Shown: piece by piece, positions 1 through 7,775 of the stretch
Position numbering within the stretch: the stretch's first letter is position 1
Layout: each line of letters starts with the position of its first letter
From: Albibeggiatoa sp964388965
GTDB lineage: Bacteria > Pseudomonadota > Gammaproteobacteria > Beggiatoales > Beggiatoaceae
DNA length: 46,853 bases
Direction: 5' to 3'
Assembly (NCBI GenBank): GCA_964388965.1
Contig: CAYMCP010000019.1
Span: 1 to 46,853 of the forward strand
Notes under the pieces: model-generated
What the model was told of the DNA's origin: nothing
Seen by the model: the letters and a program-made list of their open reading frames with translations, nothing else
Database searches by the model: none
Program-made: the position numbers and the translations under genes

Positions 1-124
1 GCTTCTTATCAAAAGATTGGCTACTTAACCTAGATTTCAAATCGGTTCTATAAACAGATATGTTGATTGATAATGTGTAATTTTCTCACTACAATATATT
101 CCAATGACATAATGGGAATTAGTA

Positions 125-904
125 ATGTTTAGCAATTTAATAAATCTAAAATTTTTTCGGTTGTATAATTTTATTGCTGCAATTTTTATTGCCTTTTTGT
201 TTATCGTTATGCTAAATATATTTCTTGAACAAAACACTATAGCGGCAATAATGTTATTAGATTATCATAAAAATAGCATTTTATACCCGTTTTCTATCCA
301 AAACATTATGTGGATAATTTTTTTTATTGGTTGCAGTGAGTTGTGGCTCAGGTACTTACAAGGAAATTTGGAGCATCACCAACTGTGTCGTCATTATCTG
401 CCCGAAGATGAAAAAACCGTTTTACAAGCAAAAGATTTAGGTTCAATTTACAAGTATGTTAGACATTCTACACGCAATGCTAGCTTATTCTTACCGCGTT
501 TAATTCAACGCATTATTTTACAATTTCAAACAACACAATCTGTAAGTCAGGCTAATGTCTTACTTAATTCAAGCTTAGAATTGTATATGCACGAAATAGA
601 TTTGCGCTATAACATGCTCCGCTATATTGTTTGGTTAATTCCTACATTAGGTTTTATTGGTACTGTAATTGGAATTGCTGACGCTTTGAATTATGCGGGC
701 GCATTTCCAAATCCAGAACAATTACCGTTATCGGAATTAACAAGCCGTTTGTCTATGGCATTCTACACAACTCTATTGGCATTATTACAAGCCACAATAT
801 TGATTTTTTGTTTACATTTGATACAAGCGCGTGAGGAAATGGCTTTGAATAAATCAGGGCAATATTGCTTGGATAATTTAATTAATCGCTTATACTGTCC
901 ATAA
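125..904 (+). CDS. MotA/TolQ/ExbB-like proton-channel family membrane protein
   Basis: 259 residues. Four hydrophobic stretches are visible, at about residues 15-37, 58-76, 166-190 and 208-232. The last two, with a Pro-Thr-Leu-Gly-Phe-Ile-Gly-Thr-Val segment at 173-181, have the layout of the MotA/TolQ/ExbB channel domain. Family members use the proton gradient across the inner membrane to drive a MotB/TolR/ExbD-type partner; no partner is encoded next to it inside the window. The ATG follows GGGAATTAGTA, a weak ribosome site. Only about 20 bases separate it from the FHA gene, so a shared transcript with the FHA and phosphatase genes is likely. The first gene of the unit, or a partner, may lie before the window start. 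Substrate and role are unknown. Confidence 0.8.
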   Translation: MFSNLINLKFFRLYNFIAAIFIAFLFIVMLNIFLEQNTIAAIMLLDYHKNSILYPFSIQNIMWIIFFIGCSELWLRYLQGNLEHHQLCRHYLPEDEKTVLQAKDLGSIYKYVRHSTRNASLFLPRLIQRIILQFQTTQSVSQANVLLNSSLELYMHEIDLRYNMLRYIVWLIPTLGFIGTVIGIADALNYAGAFPNPEQLPLSELTSRLSMAFYTTLLALLQATILIFCLHLIQAREEMALNKSGQYCLDNLINRLYCP

Positions 905-923
905 TATACAAAGGGTAATCAAT

Positions 924-1484
924 ATGCCGATTTTTCGTGGTTATGATGATAAAAAAAATTTTCAACGTGGAGATGGTGGCGAAATCAATAAGTCGAATGA
1001 CGAAGAACTTAGTACCCGTAAGGTTCTGCGCGACTCTGAGTCAGATGAAGCTTCTCCTAGTGTGAATACACAACTAATTGGCGGCTGGAAAACAGCACAA
1101 ACGCCTCCTGTTTCCGAGTCTGAAATTATTGATCTTGTAGTTGCTTGGGTTGTAGTAATCCAAGGTCATGGAAGAGGTAAGTCTTTGCAACTTGGTTATG
1201 GTATGAATACCATAGGTCGTGGGCAAAATGTGAGGGTTTGCTTAGATTTTGGCGATGAAGCTATTTCCCGTTCTGCGCCCCATGCTATCATTACCTATGA
1301 TCCAAGAGGACGAAAATTTTATTTGCAGCATAGCGATGGTAAAAATTTAACTTACCTGAATGATGAGCCTATACTTGTACCTACCCAATTGACTGGTGGT
1401 GAAGATATTTTGTTAGGTCAAACTGTGTTACGTTTTATTCCTTTGTGTGGTGAAAATTTTGATTGGCAAGATGAAACTAAATAA
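924..1484 (+). CDS. FHA-domain protein
   Basis: 186 residues, soluble, no signal peptide. The N-terminal ~70 residues are polar and probably disordered. Residues ~80-172 form a forkhead-associated domain: a Gly-Arg-Gly turn after strand 2 (IGRG), the ISRSAPHA segment carrying the conserved Ser and His, and an Asn near LNDEP. FHA domains bind phosphothreonine peptides, so this is a likely reader of Ser/Thr phosphorylation. The stop codon overlaps the start region of the following PP2C phosphatase gene, which implies translational coupling. A cognate kinase is not in the window and may lie upstream of it. Confidence 0.85.
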   Translation: MPIFRGYDDKKNFQRGDGGEINKSNDEELSTRKVLRDSESDEASPSVNTQLIGGWKTAQTPPVSESEIIDLVVAWVVVIQGHGRGKSLQLGYGMNTIGRGQNVRVCLDFGDEAISRSAPHAIITYDPRGRKFYLQHSDGKNLTYLNDEPILVPTQLTGGEDILLGQTVLRFIPLCGENFDWQDETK

Positions 1485-2400
1485 ACATTATTTTGGACAA
1501 CGGATTCAGGGTGAACGTTCTTACCAAGAGGATGATTTTGGATTTGATAGTCGTCATAATGATGATTTTTTAATGGTTTTAGCGGATGGCATGGGCGGAT
1601 ATGAAGGTGGTGCTTTGGCTAGTGAGCGTGCGATTCAGGCATTTATGGATAATTATTATGTTTCAAGTGGTGATACAACGCAGCGTTTACAATGTGCTTT
1701 AGAAAAGGCAAATGAGCAGTTGTCGTTGGAAAAGCAATCTAATTCAACGTTAGAAAATATGGGTTGTACATTTGTTGCGGTTGCAATCAGTGCTAAATCT
1801 ATAGAATGGGTAAGCGTAGGTGATTCGCCTTTGTGGTTATTAAGAGAAGGACGTTTATATCGTTTAAATGCCGATCACTCAATAAAACCTGAGCTACAAA
1901 AACAGGTAAATGCTGGTATATTAACCGTCGAACAGATGAAAACACATCCAGATAGAAATATGTTACGTTCTGCATTGACAGGAAATGATATTGAGTTGAT
2001 TGATCAATCGCAAATAACATTGAATCCAAGCGATAAAATTCTGTTAGCTAGTGATGGTATTTTAAGCTTAACTACTGATGAGATAAAATGTATTTTAAGT
2101 GCAGCAAATAATGCGAAGCAAGCTGTGGACGATTTATTAAATGCTATAGAACATAAAAATATTGCAAGTCAAGATAATACAACCGCATTAGTGGTTTATA
2201 ACCCAAGTATACGATTTTTTACAACATTAGATAAGCATGATTGGCGTTTAATTATATTATTAATAGCTTTATTGGCGCATTTATTGCTTTGGACTGCGGT
2301 GCAAAAACATTGGGTGCAGCCTGTGGAAATAATAGAAGCCATTTTTCCGCATCCAGTAACAATCCCGTCTTATAATTCTGAAGAGCATAGCATTAAATAA
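1471..2400 (+). CDS. PP2C-family Ser/Thr protein phosphatase with C-terminal membrane anchor
   Basis: 309 residues from the ATG at 1471. An in-frame GTG at 1447 would add eight residues but lacks a ribosome site, so 1471 is preferred. It overlaps the FHA gene stop by 14 bases. PP2C signatures: YQEDD (metal-binding acidic cluster) at ~18-22, LADGMGGYEGG at ~37-47 with the metal Asp, GDSPLWL, LASDGI and QDNTTALV. These residues bind two divalent metals and dephosphorylate Ser/Thr. A hydrophobic segment near the C-terminus (DWRLIILLIALLAHLLL) probably anchors it in the inner membrane with the catalytic domain in the cytoplasm. With the FHA protein and the TolQ-like channel it forms a phospho-signalling unit of unknown output. 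Confidence 0.88.
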   Translation: MKLNKHYFGQRIQGERSYQEDDFGFDSRHNDDFLMVLADGMGGYEGGALASERAIQAFMDNYYVSSGDTTQRLQCALEKANEQLSLEKQSNSTLENMGCTFVAVAISAKSIEWVSVGDSPLWLLREGRLYRLNADHSIKPELQKQVNAGILTVEQMKTHPDRNMLRSALTGNDIELIDQSQITLNPSDKILLASDGILSLTTDEIKCILSAANNAKQAVDDLLNAIEHKNIASQDNTTALVVYNPSIRFFTTLDKHDWRLIILLIALLAHLLLWTAVQKHWVQPVEIIEAIFPHPVTIPSYNSEEHSIK

Positions 2401-2495
2401 ATGGTATTTATTGGTAAAGAGGTCTAAAAACTACAAAAAAATGGTCTTAATTACTACAACATATTGAAAAGAGAGGGGATTACAGTTTGGTACTT

Positions 2496-2533
2496 GAGGA
2501 AATCCCCGCCTGTTACGGCGGAGAGAATGTCAA
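2496..2533 (+). mobile_element. IS200/IS605-type right-end remnant, possibly also the porin terminator
   Basis: A small hairpin (CCGCC at 2506-2510 with GGCGG at 2517-2521) is followed by GAGAGAATGTCAA. The same hairpin-plus-tail pattern occurs at the ppx start (5519-5546, minus strand), where it ends an IS605-like element. No transposase sequence lies beside this copy, so it is a solitary end. It sits just after the porin stop codon on the other strand and could act as a terminator, although the T-tract is weak. Confidence 0.4.
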
Positions 2534-2544
2534 TAAACGTTAAA

Positions 2545-3705
2545 TTAGAATTTGTGACGTACACCTAAAGAAAATACACCTTCATCACGGATGTCATTAT
2601 CGCTGTCAGTTTGACGGTAGCCAACATAAGCCATAGTGCGTTTGCTAAAGTTATATTTAGCACCGATAGCAAAGCTTAGTGCGTCATCTTCTTCCAAGTT
2701 GTCATCAGAATAACTAGCAACCCAAGCTGCTAAAGCAACGTTATTCATATTGTACTCAGCAGAACCTAAGATATATGCACCTTGACCGCCTGTCATCGTA
2801 CCCATTTCAGCGTCTTCATATTGCAAGCCTAATTTCACGCCAGCGAATTTACCTTGCGCACCTACTTTCCAGTTGCCGAAACCATCGTTAGAATCTTCCT
2901 CGTCGCTGCCGGGAATAGTGGTATTAACTTCATTTGTTAAATCAGTGTAGGCACCAGAAGCGAATACTGTAAAGTTTTCAGCGGCATATCTCAATTCAAA
3001 TAAGCCCGCGCCATCCATGCCTGTACTTTTATCGATAATACCTTGAAGGCTTGCTGAAAAACCACCAAATTTGGCACCAACTTCAACTACGTTGCTAATA
3101 TAACTGCTATGCGTGAAAGAACCATAAGGAGAATGTTTTTTCTTAGCAGTGACTAAGTACTCACCAGCATTAATGCTTGTATCAGCTTTTAACGCATCAA
3201 CTTGGTCAGCTACTTGACCATACGTGCAACCATTACAATCTTTCAATGCAACTCCTGCTAAGTAGGTGCTACCGGTCATACCACCCCCTGTACCACGCGC
3301 TTGTAATGAAGTACTTGCCCAAGGGTCAACCAAACCTTTAGATTCTTTGTAGACACCAGCCATTTTACCTAAACGTAGGTAAGCAACCGCCCCTTTTAAT
3401 CCAACAAATGTTTCCTGACCTGCTGTTAAACCACTATTATTGAAAGTGCTGAACGCAGCAGTGTAACGACCGTAAGCTTTTAAACCATTACCTAAAGATT
3501 CATCAAAGTCAAGACGAATACGGTTAGGACCGCCGTTGAACACTGCACCATCACCGTCATTGGTATAACTTTCACGGTCGAAATCACCTATCTCAGCGTA
3601 GTTATATTCACCTTGAATTACGCCCGATAACTTTACGTCAGCAGTCGCTGCCATAGGTGCTGCAAAAGCAGTCGCTACAGCAAGAACAAGAACTTTACGA
3701 TTCAT
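2545..3705 (-). CDS. Outer-membrane porin (Gram-negative general porin type)
   Basis: 386 residues. A Sec signal peptide (MNRKVLVLAVATAFAAPMAATA) precedes DVKLSGVIQGEYNYAE, a start typical of Neisseria-type/Porin_4 trimeric porins. The chain then shows alternating amphipathic strands and ends in VRHKF, with the terminal Phe needed for beta-barrel assembly. Two Cys occur in a loop around residues 157-160. The ribosome site GGAGAAA lies a few bases before the ATG. It is monocistronic: a 260-base upstream spacer separates it from ppx, consistent with its own promoter. It should allow diffusion of small hydrophilic solutes; ion selectivity cannot be read from the sequence. Confidence 0.9.
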   Translation of the reverse strand: MNRKVLVLAVATAFAAPMAATADVKLSGVIQGEYNYAEIGDFDRESYTNDGDGAVFNGGPNRIRLDFDESLGNGLKAYGRYTAAFSTFNNSGLTAGQETFVGLKGAVAYLRLGKMAGVYKESKGLVDPWASTSLQARGTGGGMTGSTYLAGVALKDCNGCTYGQVADQVDALKADTSINAGEYLVTAKKKHSPYGSFTHSSYISNVVEVGAKFGGFSASLQGIIDKSTGMDGAGLFELRYAAENFTVFASGAYTDLTNEVNTTIPGSDEEDSNDGFGNWKVGAQGKFAGVKLGLQYEDAEMGTMTGGQGAYILGSAEYNMNNVALAAWVASYSDDNLEEDDALSFAIGAKYNFSKRTMAYVGYRQTDSDNDIRDEGVFSLGVRHKF

Positions 3706-3965
3706 AAAAATTTCTCCGTTTATAAATTTAAAAATGATAGAAGTCTAAAACTTTATCCCTTGTTGCACATACACAACAAAGAATCTTGGTAATTCATTAA
3801 TGTGATTCGATACAGACAAATTCGTCAAGTCATTTACATTGTTCACTGACTTGCAAACCATAACCTAGCACGAAACAAAATGCAACAGTTTGTCTACAAA
3901 AAAACCACAACTCAACATTTGTTGTTAAAATGATACACCATTTTATAGCAAAGTGCTATATACAA

Positions 3966-5525
3966 TCATTCAAAATCTAAAACTATTTGTATCTCTTTAA
4001 GATAGTCTCGTTCTTGCTCTAAATCTGCCTGAGTAAGTGGATGCTTTTCTAACCACCGCGGCGGAAATTTTACTTTAATATCTTTGCTTGTCACTTGCAA
4101 TACTATTTCTGGTATTTGGACAGTTAGGGTTCGGCTTCTGTGCACGAGTACAGCTAAACGCAACAAGATGCACAAGTGTTGTAATTTTATCTGATCTGAG
4201 GGGCTACAGTTTTGACAAGCATCTGTGGGAAAGCGGCGACGGTGTGAACGAATTAAGGTAGCTAAAAAGGCTTGTTCTTGGCGCGAAAAACCTGCCATGT
4301 CTGAATAAGTAATTAAATACTCACCATGTTTATGGTAACTATCGTGGGCGATACTTAAACCAATTTCGTGTAAACGCGCAGCCCAACTGAGCATAGTAGC
4401 AGATTCTTCTTGATTTGAATGCCAATTATCCGAAACTTGGGATAAAAAAGATAACGCGGTATTTTCAACTCGTTCAGCCTGTTGGTTGTCTACTGAATAG
4501 CGCAGCATGAGTGTATGAATGGTGGATTCACGCGCATCTTCGTGTGTAATGCGCCCTAGTAAATCCAATATGACACCTTCACGCAATGCACTGTCTGAGG
4601 CTTTCATCGAATCTAAATTAAGCGCGTCAAAAATACCACAGATAATGGCGACACCGCCGGGAAATACTGGTGTTCGGCGTGTACTCAGTCCTTTTAATTT
4701 TAAATTATCGATGTGTTCGGCTTCTAATAACGCATTTTTTAAACACTCTAAACCTTGACGTGAAATTTTATTATCCCAACCCATTTCACAGATCACTCGT
4801 TCAACTGAGCGCAATGTACCTGCCGCACCAATTGCTGTATCCCAACCTAATTCAGTAAAACGATATTTGATAGTTTGTATTTCTTGTTGAGCCTGAATTT
4901 CTGCATGACGCATCGATTTAAGTTTAATCTCACCTGTCGAAAAATGACGTTGAGTCATACTCACACAGCCCATATTAAGACTTTCACGCACCAGAGTATC
5001 GAATTTTTGCCCAATGATAAATTCCGTACTACCACCACCGATATCTACCACTAAAGTTTTTTCATTCGTGGAAGGGAGCGTGTGCGCAACACCTAAATAG
5101 ATCAAACGAGCTTCTTCACGACCTGAAACAATTTCTATAGGATAATTTAATACTTGTTCTGCTTGTTGCAAAAAGCTATGTGCATTCAGCGCAGCACGAA
5201 ACACATTTGTACCGACAATACGCACATTGTTTACTGGCATACTACGCAATCGTTGACCAAATCTAGCTAAACATTCTAAAGCACGTTGTTGAGATTCTTC
5301 AGATAAATAGTTATTTTTATCTAAACCACCTCCTAAACGTACCATTTCCTTTAATCTATCTAGCACATGAATTTGTCCATCCTTGAAGCGTGCTACAATC
5401 ATGTGGAAACTATTTGATCCTAAATCAACAGCAGCAACCACTTCTGTATCTGGTGGTTGTTGGAAAAATTTGGGTAAAATATACATACGTTGCGTCCCAG
5501 CACTCAAACGGGCTAATGTTGACAT
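3966..5525 (-). CDS. ppx: Exopolyphosphatase / pppGpp phosphohydrolase (Ppx/GppA)
   Basis: 519 residues from the ATG at 5525, close to E. coli Ppx in length. The N-terminal ASKHA ATPase-like fold shows AAVDLGSNSFHM (phosphate 1 loop, ~31-42), the VVDIGGGSTEF phosphate 2 loop and GAAGTLRS. The C-terminal half has the HD-like helical region (RLHEIGLSIAHDSYHKH) and the FPPRWLEKHPL tail region. It releases phosphate from polyphosphate ends and may hydrolyse pppGpp. A longer frame to 5567 exists, but those 14 residues are translated from the right end of an IS605-like element. The ATG at 5525 and its GGAG lie inside that end; an ATG at 5486 with GGGACG upstream is an alternative start. Confidence 0.92.
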   Translation of the reverse strand: MSTLARLSAGTQRMYILPKFFQQPPDTEVVAAVDLGSNSFHMIVARFKDGQIHVLDRLKEMVRLGGGLDKNNYLSEESQQRALECLARFGQRLRSMPVNNVRIVGTNVFRAALNAHSFLQQAEQVLNYPIEIVSGREEARLIYLGVAHTLPSTNEKTLVVDIGGGSTEFIIGQKFDTLVRESLNMGCVSMTQRHFSTGEIKLKSMRHAEIQAQQEIQTIKYRFTELGWDTAIGAAGTLRSVERVICEMGWDNKISRQGLECLKNALLEAEHIDNLKLKGLSTRRTPVFPGGVAIICGIFDALNLDSMKASDSALREGVILDLLGRITHEDARESTIHTLMLRYSVDNQQAERVENTALSFLSQVSDNWHSNQEESATMLSWAARLHEIGLSIAHDSYHKHGEYLITYSDMAGFSRQEQAFLATLIRSHRRRFPTDACQNCSPSDQIKLQHLCILLRLAVLVHRSRTLTVQIPEIVLQVTSKDIKVKFPPRWLEKHPLTQADLEQERDYLKEIQIVLDFE

Positions 5526-5985
5526 CTTCTCCGCCCTAAAGACGGGAATTCCCAAGTGCAGTGGCACTCAGGCGTTTTATCCTTATGCGTATGGGTTTCA
5601 GTCGAAATCGGCTACTGCTTCGTCACAGAATCCAACGATTTCACTGATAATATCGGGCTAATTACATTCAACGCACTAGCAAAATGGTGCGCCCGGTATA
5701 TTTACATACCAGAGAATCGGCTGTTTATTCTCCAATCGAAACAGGCTTAAAGTCCGTGCTTTATTCCATACAAACCGATTTGCACTCGCAAACTTTACCA
5801 TCTTTAGCATTCGGATTGAGTCGGAATTTAAAGGCTTTGCAAATGGCAAGTTTAATGCGCCGCACTTTATCAAAACTAAGTGGTTAATTCAAATTATTAA
5901 ACGCATTTCACTTGTATCGAAGCTACGCCTGTTGCGCTTATATCCCTATCGTAAATGATTGGGTTTTACGCGCTATTGAACGAAT
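5519..5985 (-). mobile_element. Internally deleted IS200/IS605-family element
   Basis: Read on the minus strand, the left end at ~5985 carries CAATAGCGCGTAAAACCC followed by GGGATATAAGCGC. A related sequence recurs at 32046-32086, where the hairpin is intact. The right end at 5519-5546 has the CCGTC/GGCGG hairpin and the tail GAAGATGTCAA, as at 2496-2533. Between them lie only a broken tnpB N-terminus and ~150 bases of former 3' sequence, so most of the element is lost. IS200/IS605 elements have subterminal hairpins rather than terminal inverted repeats, which fits. The exact outer boundaries are estimates. Confidence 0.7.
5688..5885 (-). pseudogene. tnpB: tnpB (IS605 OrfB) N-terminal fragment, frameshifted
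   Basis: On the minus strand one frame reads KAFKFRLNPNA, the usual start of TnpB/OrfB proteins. After a frameshift the reading continues in another frame as MVKFASANRFVWNKARTLS and RLENKQPILWY, which matches the next ~40 residues of the family. Homology stops abruptly after the WY, at about position 5706, where the internal deletion begins. The RuvC catalytic residues and zinc ribbon of TnpB are absent, so this cannot be functional. Confidence 0.72.
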
Positions 5986-6150
5986 GAGGTTGTATGTAAA
6001 ATGCTAGAATTTTCAATTGTTAGTTTTATCCATAGTTAATTTAGAGTAATCACATTAAAATTTTTAGCTGTTTAAAATTAAATAATGCAACTAATTGATT
6101 GAACAGATATTCATTAATTTGACATGATTACACATGTAAGGAATTACAGC

Positions 6151-6178
6151 TTGTAAAAAAAAAAATTAGTGATAAAAT
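6151..6178 (+). promoter_or_regulatory. Candidate sigma-70 promoter of rpsF operon
   Basis: TTGTAA at 6151-6156 and TAAAAT at 6173-6178 are separated by 16 bases that are mostly A, about 80 bases before rpsF. It is placed where a promoter for the ribosomal-protein operon is expected. It is a pattern match only. Confidence 0.4.
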
Positions 6179-6230
6179 ACCGTTCCCTTTTCTCCTTGCT
6201 TAATGCGTCAAAAATATTCTAATTTACGTG

Positions 6231-6260
6231 TTAAGCTCTTTAAGCCACAAGGAGCTTTAA
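6231..6260 (+). promoter_or_regulatory. Hairpin over the rpsF ribosome-binding site
   Basis: TTAAGCTC (6231-6238) can pair with GAGCTTTAA (6252-6260), leaving a 13-base loop. The downstream arm overlaps the AAGGAG ribosome site and the A of the start codon, so folding could limit translation. In many bacteria the S6-S18 complex represses its own mRNA through a leader structure. Whether this hairpin is that structure is not established from sequence. Confidence 0.35.
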
Positions 6261-6706
6261 TGAAACATTACGAAGTTGTATTTTTAGTTCACCCCGATCA
6301 AAGTGAACAAGTACCTGCAATGGTAGAGCGTTACCGTTCAGTTGTAGAGGGAAAAGGCGGTCAGATACACCGCTTAGAAGACTGGGGACGGCGACAACTT
6401 GCTTATCCTATCAACAAGGTACATAAAGCCCATTACATTTTAATGAATATTGAATGTGACGTTGAAGTTATTGATGAATTAAACAGTATTTTTCGCTTCA
6501 ATGATGCCATTATCCGTAGTCTTGTCATGACGCGCAAAAAGGCGGAAACAGAACCTTCCGTTTTAGCGAAGAAAGATGAAAAAGATGGCGCACCCGCACC
6601 CGCGAAGCCTTCGGAAGATGACTATGACATCGAAATAGATGATATTGAAGATTTTGACGAATCTGACATCATGCCTATTGAAAGTGAAGAACAACCTACC
6701 ATTTAA
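6260..6706 (+). CDS. rpsF: 30S ribosomal protein S6
   Basis: 148 residues from the ATG at 6260, preceded by AAGGAG at the right distance. A longer frame opens at 6203, but that part covers the leader. The S6 core (MKHYEVVFLVHPDQ ... LEDWGRRQLAYPINKVHKAHY ... RFNDAIIRSLV) occupies residues 1-~95. The remaining ~50 residues are an acidic Asp/Glu-rich tail, as in other gammaproteobacterial S6 proteins that are C-terminally glutamylated, though longer here. S6 binds the 30S platform next to S18. It is first in the conserved rpsF-rpsR-rplI operon, which contains no priB between rpsF and rpsR. Confidence 0.97.
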   Translation: MKHYEVVFLVHPDQSEQVPAMVERYRSVVEGKGGQIHRLEDWGRRQLAYPINKVHKAHYILMNIECDVEVIDELNSIFRFNDAIIRSLVMTRKKAETEPSVLAKKDEKDGAPAPAKPSEDDYDIEIDDIEDFDESDIMPIESEEQPTI

Positions 6707-6729
6707 GCATCAAAAAAAGGAACAACTTA

Positions 6730-6957
6730 ATGTCACGTTTTTTTCGTCGCAAAAAATATTGTCGTTTTTCTGCCGAAGGTATTGAAGAGATTGATTACAA
6801 AGACATCAATATGTTGCGTAGTTACATCAGCGAAACAGGTAAAATTGTACCTAGTCGCATTACGGGAACGAGCGCGAAATATCAACGTCAATTGGCGCGT
6901 GCAGTTAAACGAGCACGTTATTTAGCCTTATTACCTTATTCTGATGCCCACGAATAA
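6730..6957 (+). CDS. rpsR: 30S ribosomal protein S18
   Basis: 75 residues, the standard length. It starts MSRFFRRKKYCRFSAEG and contains the conserved IDYKDINMLRSYISETGKIVPSRITGTSAKYQRQLARAVKRAR region spread over residues 22-64. S18 forms a heterodimer with S6 on the 30S platform. It begins 23 bases after rpsF, and a GGAAC element precedes the ATG. Translation is probably coupled with its neighbours. Confidence 0.97.
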   Translation: MSRFFRRKKYCRFSAEGIEEIDYKDINMLRSYISETGKIVPSRITGTSAKYQRQLARAVKRARYLALLPYSDAHE

Positions 6958-6972
6958 TAGCGAGGTTCTAAA

Positions 6973-7428
6973 GTGGAAGTTATTTTATTAGAAAAAATTC
7001 GTCATTTGGGCAACTTGGGCGATAAAGTCAAAGTTAAACATGGCTATGGTCGTAACTACTTAATTCCTCATAAAAAAGCCATTTCGGCGACTGAAAGAAA
7101 TTTAGCAGAATTTGAAGCACGTCGCGTAGAATTGGAAAAAGCTCAACAGACATCTTTGGAAAATGCACAATCTCGTGCTACCAAATTACAAGAGTTGACT
7201 GTGATCATCACGGGTAAAGTGGGTATGGAAGGCAAGCTTTATGGCTCTGTTAGTGCGATTGACATTGCGCAAGCTGTAAGTGATGCTGGAATCGAATTGG
7301 CGAAGCATGAAGTAAGAATGCCGCACGGTCCAATCCGCCATATTGGTGATTATAATGTGAATATTCACTTACACGCAGACGTGGATACGACTCTAAAAGT
7401 ACAAGTTATCGCGGAAGAAACTGAATAG
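6973..7428 (+). CDS. rplI: 50S ribosomal protein L9
   Basis: 151 residues. It starts at a GTG (6973) with GAGG seven bases upstream; the translated start MEVILLEKIRHLGNLGDKVKVKHGYGRNYLIP matches the L9 N-domain across residues 1-32. A long connecting helix (~41-75) and the C-terminal RNA-binding domain follow, with KLYGSVSAIDIA and PIRHIGDYNVNIHLH. L9 binds 23S rRNA near the L1 stalk and helps keep the reading frame. It is the last gene of the S6-S18-L9 operon. Confidence 0.97.
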   Translation: MEVILLEKIRHLGNLGDKVKVKHGYGRNYLIPHKKAISATERNLAEFEARRVELEKAQQTSLENAQSRATKLQELTVIITGKVGMEGKLYGSVSAIDIAQAVSDAGIELAKHEVRMPHGPIRHIGDYNVNIHLHADVDTTLKVQVIAEETE

Positions 7429-7490
7429 TTGATATTGCGCTACTCAGTTTTAACATGTGGTTATAGAACGCATTTGATCTCAAAATAAGC

Positions 7491-7565
7491 GAATATTAAT
7501 CCAAAGAGACAAGGTTTTGTAGAGACGAGGCATCCTTGTCTCTACGGTGTGAAAGAAAATACAAT
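7491..7565 (+). repeat. Interspersed palindromic repeat, copy 1
   Basis: About 75 bases that recur on the opposite strand at 46609-46684 with roughly 80-85% identity by eye. The core GTAGAGACGAGG/CCTTGTCTCTAC (7519-7545) is an inverted repeat, and a further AGAGACAAGG upstream (7505-7514) can pair alternatively. The ends GAATATTAATC and GAAAGAAAATA are shared by both copies. It may form a hairpin at the end of the rplI transcript. Confidence 0.7.
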
Positions 7566-7677
7566 GATACTGAAAACTCTGAAAAAGTTTGTAAGTCATT
7601 GATTTTAGGTGGAGCGTATTTGCATAAGTGATTGATTTTATTATAGGCAAAAAAAGTTTTTCGGAGTTCTCAGAATG
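7566..7677. repeat. Imperfect inverted repeat, ~112 bp, MITE-like
   Basis: 7566-7590 and the reverse complement of 7653-7677 match at 20 of 25 positions (core CTGAxAACTCxGAAAAA). The arms enclose ~62 bases that contain the near-duplicate words CATTGATTTTA and TGATTGATTTTA. No coding potential was recognised. It directly abuts the repeat at 7491-7565, so the 7429-7775 gap between rplI and trhP is largely repeat sequence; the ~100 bases after it hold nothing recognised. Confidence 0.5.
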
Positions 7678-7775
7678 ATAGCACTGGCATTTTTTATCCG
7701 ACCTGTTACGGCTTGAAGGTGGACTGAAACACTTCACGATGACCTAAAAAGTGTCTGAGATTAGAGAAAATAAGC

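Noticed and set aside
5526..5567. N-terminal extension of the exopolyphosphatase (MPLHLGIPVFRAEK)
   Set aside because: These codons are the right end of an IS605-like element, and the family does not have this segment.
5684..5887. 67-codon plus-strand frame between ppx and rpsF
   Set aside because: It is antisense to the tnpB remnant and resembles no protein.
7480..7737. 85-codon minus-strand frame after rplI
   Set aside because: It runs through the two repeat elements and has a composition unlike a protein.
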